NCBI GenBank assembly: GCA_948470475.1
Contig: OX419343.1
Coordinates: 12,076,934 to 12,140,933, forward strand
Length of the DNA stretch: 64,000 bases
Direction: 5' to 3'
From: Galaxea fascicularis
Taxonomy: Eukaryota; Cnidaria; Anthozoa; Scleractinia; Euphylliidae
The notes beneath the pieces were generated by a model. It made no database searches. It saw nothing but the letters and a program-made list of their open reading frames with translations, and was not told the DNA's origin. This document shows, in pieces, positions 10,840 through 22,900 of the stretch. Made by a program: the position numbers and the translations under genes. Positions within the stretch are counted from its first letter, which is position 1; every line of letters begins with the position of its first letter.

Positions 10840-13713
10840 TGTTGTCGTTTTTCAAAATCACTGTGTCAGCAATGTGTATTGGCAGCTACTTCGTCCGCTT
10901 CTCACCGGGTTACTTCCGTCCTATTTGCCCTTTAGACGAGGCACCAGGGACGTCTTCTTCCGTGAGCGACACATTTGTTTATCTGCACTCACGATCGACA
11001 CGATTGCGTTTGTATTTCCCGCTTACCTCGCTAGCGCCAGTCTCCGCGGGTCTACTATAACTACCGACAATCTTTGCGCTTTTGACGTCATAATGCAAAT
11101 GCAAATGGTCGTAGGTTCGATTCCCACCGAGGTCATAAGAATTTTTTCTTTACCTCGTGTGGTTCCCTGATACCCCTTACTAGGGCTAACGCCCAGTGGG
11201 TTTTTCATGGGTTTCTATTAGCACTTTAATTTACACTTCAGAGTTAATTCTCTGTTCCACCATTTGTACGTGTTTATTGTGCTACGCGGCACAACATATA
11301 TATCACCTATATATCAACGGAAACAAGAATGATGAAATAACAAATGCATTGACACAACGTATATCAATCAATGATGGTTCCCGGTTCATCTCTTCTAGTG
11401 TATAGGCATACGTACTTCCCCGTTTCTTTGCTAAATAAATGAGAGGAAAAGAAATACAGGAACGGTTATAGCGAGGAACGGAATAACGAACGAAGGAATG
11501 GGTGGATGGATGGATTAAAATGCTTGAATTATAGGGCGTGCGTAAGCGCGCAAACCAACCGCGGTAGGGTCGTGCCTCATAAACCTGTATTTTTGGTGGT
11601 CGTTCTGAACAGTGGACTCCATTCGGTAGGAACTCGCACCCATAAACTCTGCTATTGAACACAAATTGCACTATTGGTTCACAATGACAGATTCCTTCCC
11701 TTGCAGGATTCTTACAGTCTCGAGGAACGAGTAACAGTGCGCGTACAAGTAGTCCAGTCCAGAAGCATGGCAAGCGATAGCCCTCTACGCAGACCTTCTG
11801 GCTCGATTGCGTGACGAGCCTAAAGAGCGTCTGCGTTGCAGGCTGGCAAGCGAGAGAGCGCACACTCTCGAAACGCATCCGCCGACCTTCTTTGTTTGAA
11901 TTACTTTCGCAAAGAGGAGCTATAAACTGATCACAGTTGAGTGCAAATAGAAATTCTTGAGAAGCACGACACAAAACCTACAGCGCTTAAGGGGGTACGC
12001 GCGAGGACACGCCAAGAGCACCCTTCGACTTCCCCGCGCCCCACTATCTTCTCCACAGCACAAGGAGAGAATTTGAAAAGTGGCCCAAATTTCGAACACA
12101 GCAATTCATTTCCATCCTCGCTATTCGTAGCCAAAGCGGCTTATTTGTAGGTTTGGCAAACCGGTAAAGAAACATTAAACAAAACTCAACCGTTATTTGG
12201 GGGTTTAATTTACTCCCAGCATATCTTTCAGCTTTCAAGGTAACGTTAGAAATTCGCGACATAGCTCCATTTTTTTGGGCGAGTTTCAAATCTAAATCGT
12301 TTCGCGTAGGTGAAAAAACTGTCTCTTCTAACAAATGTGCTACGAAAGACCTTCGAACTATGGTAAACAAAGATTTCTCATCATTTATTTTCTATAACCA
12401 ATGGATGAGTTTAGAATTTTAGAACTATACAGTTCAAATCTTTACATTTTGGACCACAGAAAGTGCACGGAAAGGCTGCGGCCACTGCTTTAACTACAGT
12501 TTGTAAAAACCTATAATTATATTAGCTCTGCTATCACCTCAACACTTAACGGATTTTTTTTTTACCTGAAGGGTGCAGTGTATCAAATCTTATTGTATTT
12601 CTTAGATCAACGTCAAAATGCATCCCCCCAACACACAAAAATAGGATCGCTTTGCTCATGATTTGCACACATGTTGTAGATGACCTTTGTCACTTCCCAC
12701 ACTGAAGAAAGTTTCCCACTAATGAAACAAGAAGTTGATATAAAATTGGAAAAGACATTAGTGTGTTCCGATGCAAAGTACCGTATGCTCGACAAACGAA
12801 TGAACACCAAGGGAAAATACTATCCTTTGACGACGTTCGCGCCAAAATCTTACGACACTCTTCTTTTTTTTAAACATCAACGGCAGTTAAATAATGACTA
12901 ACTAGTGTCAGAAAGATAAAACTAAAATCATCTTGAAGACAAACATCAGCTTTAGAGGATATGATTTATGCTTTCCGTTAAACAAAATAGTCCATGACTT
13001 CATAGTCAAGGTTTCTGTTTTGGCCTCAACTCAAAACAGGTCTATTCAGTGTATGCTTGTCTCCACGATTTCTTCATTGACTCTCGCGTTGTATCACGAC
13101 AAGCCTGGAGTGCGCATTAAGGATGCGCACAACAAATCGGTAAGAACATCTTTTAAGCGGCCTTTATCCAGATACTCCTTTAATACTAAGTTACTGAAAG
13201 CTTCGCTGGACAGCATTGCTTAACAGCTTTCGTTACGTCAAAATTTCGGATTTCACCCAAACAACAAAAAGTTAGGAACATATTTTGCAGTATATGAGAC
13301 TGGACAACACTAAAGATCTCCTAAAATTTGTCAACTGAATCAAAACCAGTTTGGATTTAATCCTGAACACTTAAGCTTTCTCTCTAACAGTGACGGAGTT
13401 AACATGATGATAACATGATGTTGATATGTTAATGAATCAAACCCTTTCATGATTGAATCAACGAATGTAAAATAATGTGTTGTCCAGGGCATCTAAAGGT
13501 ATCTGAAAATATTATATACATAAGATCCTGGTTTTGTGTTTTCAGAAAACAGGCTACAACAGTGCTGCAACAGAGCTGAACAAATTACGAAGATACAAAT
13601 CCCGTAGTCCACGTACACAGTCGCATCTTAACTAGAATCTCATAAATTACAAAGCTACAAATAGTCTTTAAATTTATACATATTCATTGAAAATGCTCTA
13701 ATAAGTATCTCCC
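10840..13713. other. Intergenic, repeat-like sequence between convergent genes
   Basis: This is the space between the 3' ends of SPAG6 and the RhoGAP gene. It holds a SINE fragment (11,095-11,265) and a stretch around 11,450-12,370 with short open frames that show no domain or codon signal I recognise. A GTGACGAGCC motif in it recurs near 14,275 and 62,990, which suggests dispersed repeats. No gene can be supported. Confidence 0.6.
11095..11265 (+). mobile_element. tRNA-derived SINE (family A), 5'-truncated copy
   Basis: It starts inside the tRNA-like head at the B box (GTAGGTTCGATTCCCACC), then GAGGTCATAAGAATTTTTTC, GCCCAGTGGGTTTTTCATGG and GAGTTAATTCTCTGTTCCAC. It matches the full copy at 47,963-48,215 with an extra insertion around 11,158-11,190. 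After it, ACGCGGCACAACATATATAT (11,283 on) repeats the start of the same family, so a second partial copy may abut. Confidence 0.8.
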
Positions 13714-13870
13714 TAGCCTGTTTACAGGCGGTAGTTGTGTTTTCAAACGCGAGATTCGAAGGCCGGCAAATTCGGTCGCCATATTGGACGAGTTACCCCT
13801 CCCTTTGTCGCTCGTCCCAGATCTTCCACTAACTCGTCCGAAACACAAGCTACCGCCTGCACGCAAGCTA
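13714..13870. mobile_element. MITE just downstream of the RhoGAP stop codon
   Basis: The ends are imperfect inverted repeats sharing CAGGCGGTAG and TTGTGTTT (left TAGCCTGTTTACAGGCGGTAG; right end the complement of TAGCTTGCGTGCAGGCGGTAG). The 157-base unit begins 31 bases after the RhoGAP stop codon (minus strand) and is presumably transcribed in its 3' UTR. Confidence 0.65.
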
Positions 13871-13900
13871 GCATTTGCCGTATCGCTGCATTAGTGTTAA

Positions 13901-16900
13901 CTATTTGAACACGTGGTCATATTCCAACAGTAGAAATTCTATGATTTGGTTTTGGTGAACCATGTTGACTGCGATGTCTCCTGAGTCATGTCGAGGCCAC
14001 ATCAGATTTGGACCCCACACGATGGCGAGATTTTGTGCAGTCATACGATTTGCCTCGCTCTGCTCCATAAGCCTGAAATAACAAAATCAAACAACATTGC
14101 TTTCAACCTAACAAATTGATATTCCACTTGGCACTGTACTCCGAAAACGCACGGATGTCATCAAAACGAGGTCAAAATAAGAAGTGTGCTACGAGTCGCT
14201 GGCGAGTAGCGTGAATGATGTACTTTCTTCGACTCAGATATTCTTTTAGCTCGTCACGCAGGAAATATTGCGTGACGAGCCAAAAGAATGCCTGCATAGG
14301 AGGCTTTCATTCGTTCGTCTATACTTTACTCGCAAACTCCTCTAGACCAATCAAAACGCGAGGTTTACACGTTCCATTGTTTTAATTCCTCATAATGACT
14401 ACCTCTGGGCATTCTCGTTCACGAATCCGGGAGGAGAGGGTACCAGGAGCAGTAAATGCGAAGGAAACGAAGGTAAAATAGTAATGCTACCATGGGACTG
14501 TTAACTTTACATGACAACTGTACTAACCCGAGGGTAAACACGTGGGTCACAAGAATGAATATCTCATGGATTACGTGATCGCCTGACAATACCACGAATT
14601 CAGTACTGGGGTACCCGAGAGGTAACAAATTCTGAAGACGGTAGTTTCTACCTCTAAGCCATCCATGCTATTAGATGCACAGTGGCAGCAGCCTATCAGA
14701 ATGGGCTCCTGACAGTAGTCAGCAAGAAACATCTCATATCGGTATTGGATTCCCTCAATCCAGACCTTAACTAAAAAGATGAGCGAGGCAGGGTTCACCT
14801 TTACCCGCAAAATCCAGTTCACTCTGGTCCACTAAACAGTAAAAATCCGCGTAGTAGAACCTAGATTTTTCCAACTTAGCCTAAATAGGTTCTTATAGAA
14901 ATTGTATTTAGTGGGACTTTAAGCTACTTAGGTTCTAAAATAGGTTCTTAATTTGACAGGGGCACTAGCGATCAGCACAGATAACTACCACAGGGCATAT
15001 GTAATCCAGTACTGACAAAGACATGATATGGTTTTCATTTTATTCAATTCTTTGAATCTACTGACTAAACCCTGGACTAAACTTTTTTCTGTATTTTCAT
15101 CTGTGCCTTCATTTTTGTCAAATGAGAACCTATTGAAAAAAATGAGCTTCATAGGTTCTTATGAAAAAGGGGTTTAAAATGAAATTTTAGCCTAACAGGT
15201 TCTTAAACTTTAGGTTTTCATACGCGAGTTTTTACTGTATTGCAAAGGCTGTATGCAACAATGAAAGCTTACTTTCTCAAGTGACGCAGCAACAACTTCA
15301 GTGTTTCACAATTCACCTTTGGCATCTGAACTGCCAATGACCTCATGGCCGTTAACTTGTCTTTACCTCTACTTTGCTCTGAAGTAAATAACAATGACAT
15401 GCTAGTACACATTTCGTTTAAAACTACTGTCCAAAATACCACAAAGTTTGTGTCTGTAACACCACTCCTTGAACAGCCACGTGTACTTCACTTTGATAGA
15501 TCACCCTAATTTAATTTTTCTTTATTACTGTTCGTATTATTCAGTTTGGGGGTACATTCTTTCATCTTTCTTGTTATTTGGTTGGTGGAGGGATCGGTGA
15601 GCGTTATACAGACCATCCTCATGAATCGCGTTCTTCTGTCGATTTCCTTTGTCATTAAGATGTAACAAACAAACAAACATAAATAATTTGAAATCGAGCA
15701 AGAATTGACTAACAAAGCGATTTCATCAAATACTCTACACATGTATACCAATAAACGTTACAAGTTCTAGCATATTAAGAAACAGCCGCATAACTTACTT
15801 ATTGCCTCCACAAATCCGCTAAAGAAGTCATACGGGATGAGTGGTTCAGGAAGTTCTCTGAAGTAAAGCTTCAAACTTCCGGTCAGCGCATGGACGTCAT
15901 CAAAAGGTGGTTCACCTAATACAACCTTCTCCTCTGGAAAAACAAACACAGTTTGGTAGTCATTCCGTGTTCACCAATATTGTCAATTATAAATATACTG
16001 AATGATGCATATGAAAGAAATCATATGTGAACTGTGGATATGAAATCAAATGAAGAATGATCGTCGCAGTTATGATCGCAATTTTGGCAATTGCGTAAAG
16101 AAGCCTGAAAAAAATTCAGGACTTCAACGGGGCTTGAACCCGTAAATAAATATACTGTTACTCTGGTTACTTGCTTCTACGGGTAGAGTAAAGCACTGTA
16201 GAGTTTGAATTTCTCAGGGACTACGGATATGGATCAAGGAATATGGACGTTAATATTAGGTTACAACTAATATTTAAAGATAACCACAACTTAATCACTA
16301 AAATGTTTAAGGGGTGGTACATCGCAGTAGAATAGGTGATGGTTTATCGTTCTGACCTTGTAGTTGGTTCGAACCTGGCTACAGCATTCTTTCTTACTGC
16401 TAAGTTGAGGTTCGGTTTTTTAGTGAACTTGAACACGGAATTGTTTGGATAATGTTCATCAGCATGAGTGAAAACCACAGACCCAAAATAATACTTTTTC
16501 ATTGTTTCATGTAAGGTGCAGACTTTCAAACTAACCTTGATCCACCATGATTCTGAGTTTCTGTACAGTGGAGACATTACCACAGACCCTGTACATTCCA
16601 TCAAACGACAGACCTGATGGAAGAGAAATCATTAGACTCCATAACAGACGTTTATTAAGCCAAGCGCAAGGCGCAAGACATCGAGCGCGAAATGCGAGAC
16701 ACAAGCGCGAAGCCAGAAGGAGAGAAAACAAATTAGTCTCTCCCTCTCGCCTCGGGCTCCGCGCTCGGCTAAATAAACGTTCATTATGCAGGCCAAGCCA
16801 AACGTCTGTTTATTTTGAACAGTCCCTAATTTTTGCCTGTTTTCTAAATCTTTGCTGCTTTTATGAAAGGGTCCATGTGCAACTCTTAAACCAATATTTT

Positions 16901-19900
16901 GGAACGGGTTGACTCTGCCAAATTTGTTTTCCCCTTTTAGAAACTGTTGAAAGTGGAATGCAAATAGATTTCTCTGAAGAAACAAGCTTTAAAGGTATGT
17001 GGACAAGACTTTGCCGCCACAAGCCAAATTTGAACAACACTGACGTGACCTGAGGTGAAGCGTTGCATGCAGCAAACAAGTGATTACAGTATTTATGGTC
17101 TATGATATAAAGAGTTGTGTTACCGCATATTTCTTATTTGTAATCTTGTAGTTGTCCATTGTCACAAGGTTGCTACCCACTTTCACTTGAAATTACCTAC
17201 CTCTCTTCTCAATGGCAGCGATACAACCGCTGACAAATACAGGCACCGACGTACTCTGTCTTTCACACAGATGCCCAATGTGGCAACCAAATACGCTCTC
17301 TGTAAGTCAATCAACAAAAATTTGCCATTCAAACGTTTCAAGCTTATTGTTCAAATTATTTATCTTTGTCGTTATCGTTTGTTATTTGTCGTTATCGTTA
17401 CCGTTTTCGTTATCGTCTTCGTTATTAGTAAGGCATAAGAGTAAAGTAATGGAAAGTAATGAAAAGTAAAGTATTTGAAATAGAGCAACACTTTAATATA
17501 TACATGTATATCGTGAAAACGGTTTCGGCCGTTTTCAATTTCTCGGTGATCGTATCGAAGAAAACAACGAGAACATTCTAATTCAGGAATTCAACTGAAC
17601 TACAGTGTACAGTGTACAGTGTACAGTGTACAGCTGTAGTTTGAACAGTGCACCTTGGCTTCATCAGACATCAAAGCAGAAAAGTCATTTAATTGTTCAG
17701 ATTCGGTAATGCTGGGAGGTGCAAGGTAAACACTGTTACAAAACAAATATAAGCTACACCTTGATAAAACGATTTTTTTTTTTGTTGGCAAATTCATCAT
17801 AACAATGTTTTCGATAAAATGAACCAGCTTCAACAGTTCCTTGGCGCTTCGTTAAATCGAAGCTCCCCAGTACAGGCATTTGAACACCATCCTTCCAGAG
17901 CAGAAATGCCTATTAAGTACTGAAAGTGAATGACCTGTAGAGATGTCCATTTATTCACCTTTAATAATCCCTTTCTTTTCCAGCTCTTCAATAGGAGGTC
18001 TTTTTGTGAGCAGTTTCTTCAGCCGGTCCTTGATTTTACTCTTATTGTCATCCCTATCACTACCTGAAAAGATTTTCAACAAGCAAGCCTGCCATCAAAA
18101 AATCACGAGAAGCTATTTTCTTAATGAGCAAATATACAAGTTGCATCTGTGAATAAACTCAATCCATTTTACCAAACGCCAGAGGGCGAAGACGAAGCAG
18201 AACTTTCGTTATGTAAAGGTAGGTTGCGCAAAAAGATTCAAATATGATTTCCTAAAGTTAGACTGATCGAGTTGGTGGGTTGACATTAGTAGATTGACCC
18301 TTCCTGTGGTTCTATCAATAAATTATGTTCTTAATGATAGCTGTAAAGGCTCCCTCCCCCGCCAGATGCCAATGATGATGATGATGACACTGACAGTTAT
18401 GATGCCATGGTGATTCTAGGGGTGCCATGCAGCGATCAGAGCAATTCACAAGATTGGCTGACAAAGAGAAACAATGGACCCTAGCCCTTAAACAATGGAG
18501 CTGCGTGTTAATAAGAACCAATGAAATAAGAGGTTACTGAGAGGTGGGTGACTTCTCGTATTGAAGAAATTTTTGACTGAGATAATTCAGTGGATGCGTA
18601 CTTCGGTGGTGATATCGGTTTTTCGCGTGAAATTTAACGTGGAATTCCTCTTCAGGTGATTTCCTATAGAAAACCGTGCACATGCCTTCCAAGTTGTGTT
18701 TTAGGTGAACTAATTTAAAGTAAAGTATCACTGATTTAGGACTGAATTATAATTACCTCCCCTTCTGCTGTGAGTGCGAGATAGTCTCACTTCAGGTTGA
18801 AGAGAATTGGGGGTACCAGGGTCCTCTAAAACCTCATCACTATCACAGCCTGTAAGAGTAAAACAAAGCAATAAGCAAAAAAAAAAACACAGTACACTTG
18901 TACAAAATTAAAAGGAAATGACGCTTAATAATTTCCAGTGGAGAAATTACCGTCCAAAGACAAAACACCATTAATTCAGATTGAAACGATTGCTAGATGC
19001 AATTACAGTTTACTTCTCATTTAATGTAAATGTTATGATTTGACTTAACGATCTTGCTTTACCTGGAGAAGATTGGTACTGAACTATACCAGGCACTGGC
19101 AAAGGCTCATCTTCATTCTAAAGGACAAAATGAGAACTTGGAACTCAGTGTGAGGTGGGATTTGAGTTGAGGCACAATGAGTTAGTGACAAAGCCACAAT
19201 GCCGGGCCGTGACGGCTTTGGATGAAAGCCATGACAGAAAAAAATATTTTGGAATCTCTGTTCACTGTAACTCGTGAAAGAAAGAAATCAATATTAAAAC
19301 CTCTAGTAACCAGGGTAAGGGAACCAGGATACTATGGAAAAAGGAATCCCCTTTCAAAATTCAGCCAAGGGATATAATAAAAGAATGTAACAGAAAATTC
19401 CCTCACCGACAGTAGTAAATTCATAAAGAAGATATTCCATGTTTCTAATGTAGTTGCAATACAGCACAGAAGACTTGGAGGCCCAAGAGGAATAAAATTG
19501 AAGAAATACTAATGAATATGCAAAGGCTTTTCTGCATTCTGACTGGCTGTATTTTCTATGTCATGGTATAAAGAACAAAACACTCTACCCCCTCTAAAAA
19601 GAAGGGAGCATATTTCTTCTTGTTGCCCACGTAAAACACACACAAAACTGCTGAGCCAAGATTTAAATTCCATGTCCTGAATCAGGAAACTGAAAGTGCT
19701 TCAGACCAAAATAATACGTGGCATCATCTAGAGTGTCTCACCAATCTCTTTATAACACCAGCTATGGCATTGAACCAGTTGCTGGCCTCCATTTGATGAT
19801 CATGCTGAAGGAGAAACAGAAGCCCTGACAATGCTCGGATCTGAAAAATGTAAAAAAAGAAAAAATACAGTAAACCACAACAGTTCTCCTCCAAAAATCA

Positions 19901-22900
19901 CTATCCATAATTCAACTGAAAGACCTTGCCCATCGCTTTCTGCCAACTGAAAATTTTAATGTTAATCAGCAACCTTAATACTGAGGGGGGGAGGGGGGGG
20001 GGCTGACTGAGACTTCTTCACACTGACAGAACACTCTGAAGCCAAGCAACAACCTCTTCCCAAAACGCCCATAACATGTATCTCTTTTCTTGACCACTAA
20101 GGTTGGTTAACAGTTATTTTTTTCAGGGTGATTCACCCTTTTTATAAATAGAACAATATCATTTGATATATCCAACCAAAATCTCTTCCATGTTTGCTTA
20201 TACATAATTGTGCATGCACTTCAAAACAAGAAATCCAAACTGGTAAATAAAGTAATATCACAAAACAACCTTGAACATGCCATTAAACAGGAACTCATTA
20301 AATAAAAGGGGAAGTGTTCACAAAAGCAGAGACATTATCCTAAAATACAAAATATACCTGCATAGCATTCTTCTTCTTTGTGGATGAAGAAGGTGCCCAT
20401 TCTAATGATGCGCCTTGCAAGACACACGTACTTTCAGGTTTTCCATGTGGTAGTCCGGGTTTCTATGAGGTGAAAAACAACTTTTAAGCATTTGTTGTAA
20501 ATACCTTTCCGCTAAATGAGAGAGTGAATGGGGAAAAAAAATATGTTCCAAAGTTTGCCATTAATTGACCAGTTGATCATTCGTAAGTGGTCTATGAGGA
20601 CTCTGCCATACATGTATATCCTCACCTGGGCAGCTGCTTTTTGGTCCTTATAAAACACCAAATTTGAAGAAAATAATATAACAAAGGTAGGAGTCCATGA
20701 CATTTTCCTGTAAACAAAACAAAAGCTAATTTTATAAACTTCCAGGCAGCAAAGAACCACATAAAAAATTGAAAAGAAAATTAATATTCCCTGAGTTGTT
20801 TGAGGCCCAACTGGCACCAGTGCAGGTTAAGTTATACAGTAACCAATATGTTTTGATCACAGTCAATCCAGGATTAGTGTTAGATGTCAAAAAACTGGGT
20901 CCTGGAAAGACGACTCCTCTTGAAAGTCATAAGTGAGCATGATGCTCTCAGATTTAATGCTGTAAAAGCTACTAATGAATTCTTTCAGCTCTTACTACAA
21001 AATAGTAGTGTCAATTGAACACATCCCAAAATCAACACCAAAGACAAATTCAGTTACCAATCAAATATTTATAATTTAAATCATGGGTTTCCACAGACAC
21101 CCTACATCAAGTAAAATGATTTCACATAAAAAATAACACATACTTGACTTTCTTTCCTCCCCCTTCCAAGAGTTTCTTCCGACTTAAAATTCCCTGTTTC
21201 ATCACTTCTTGAAACTATACATGAAATCAAACAAAAAGAATACTTTGTTAACATTGTACAATCCACAGGAAAAAAACGTGTGAACCACACACACCTGAAT
21301 AATCATTTGATGCAATGTATTGAAAGCAAGTGGCTAGTGAGAATCAACTGTCTGTGTAAAAATAAACTAGTACAATTCCCTGACATAGTTCTGATCATCA
21401 CACTATTCCTGTAAGCATACATGTAATGAAAACCTTAACTTCACTTTAAAATATATATCATATATATTTATTTTGTCACTACCTACACCCCACAACTTTA
21501 ATTGACAGTCTAAATTCTTGACAACTCCACCAATATGCTTCTGAAGAAAAGAAACTCTTGGAAATCCTGAAGGATTTTACATGCTCAGGACCTACAGGTT
21601 GCTGGACAGAATCTACACAGGTATTAAACTTACAAAATCCACATCTCTTGTTGGAGTTGGAGGTGTTGGCCAGCTTGAATCATCCCCCACGGATGATAAG
21701 CTCTCCCTGGACTCAACTGATTGCGATCTCTCATGAAACTAGCAAACAACAAAATAATGATATTCAGTAACTCTCAGTACAACTTGAAAAACTGGTTTTT
21801 TACTTATGATTACTCTAATTAGAATTCTCCTAAGAGATCTCTTCTCACCTTCTTTTAGGGCCCGATTACATGGCGAATTTCAGCCCAGCTTCTGAAACAA
21901 ATCCTCTTAAAATCAAATTGTCGATTACATGGAGAGTGATTCAGCCCGGGGCGCATTTCAGCCCGGGCTGAAAATCCAAGCCCAGCCCAGTTTGCTCAAA
22001 CTGGGCTAGGATTTTCAGCCCGGGCAAACGGGCCAGAAAATCTGAAAAAATCTCATGTAATCGAAACGGAATTTCAGCCCGGGCTGAATAGTGAGCTTGG
22101 ACATGCGCAGTGATTTTGTTTTCCAGGAAACAAGATGGCTGCTGCTAGTAGGAAGGAAACGCTAATATTTCAGCCCGGGCTGAAGTTAGTCATGTAATCG
22201 CAACAAAATTTCAGCCCGAGCTGAAATTCGCCATGTAATCGGGCCCTTAGTTATAGTTTTGAGATCTTGTTGAAGACCAAGGTAAGTTCTCTTGCCAAAT
22301 TTCCTCTCTCTTGTGGCCTTTTTACAAAATTATGTAATTTATTTGTGCAAGGACGAATTTGACCCTGTGTTCTCTTGGGGCCTAAATAATTCACCATTTT
22401 AACTGGGGGACAAAGAGTATCATCACCTCACTTTACCTTTTATGCCGGTCAGGTTCTTTCTTTCAACTTTTGTTTCAGAGTACTCTCAGAGTCAGCATTA
22501 ATATATTTGTTCACAATCGTTTTAAAAAACAACCAGAACTACATGACTTGTACAATTGGCCATCATATCCCATGATACAAAACAGATGAAGAACCATCAT
22601 GAGACCAGCTTGCTTTTAATAATAAGGTTAGCTTACTTTACTGTAGAAGAAATATGTTTGATGGTGGTGTCAAGCTAACTGCAAATTTACGGCTCAAAAC
22701 AAAACAATGACATCCCAACACATTTAAATGTTTTAAATCCAGTGTTGGATCATTGGTCTTTCTCCCCATTAAACATAAACGTGTTGAGCCTCAATTCTTT
22801 GACTGAGCAACAGCCAGGTCTGGGGCTCATCAAATTCTTACCACTTATTTGTCTTTTTCTAACTTTTCTGTCATTCTTAAAACTCATCTTCCATAAGATG

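Noticed and set aside
11303..12370. Several 100-220-residue minus-strand ORFs
   Set aside because: No domain, no family resemblance and mixed composition. They overlap repeat-like sequence and are treated as chance frames.
16899..16995. Plus-strand exon-like block (TTTTAG...AAAGGTATGT) opposite the RhoGAP gene
   Set aside because: It lies inside a RhoGAP intron on the other strand, is short and has no neighbours in frame. Chance splice-like sites are likely.
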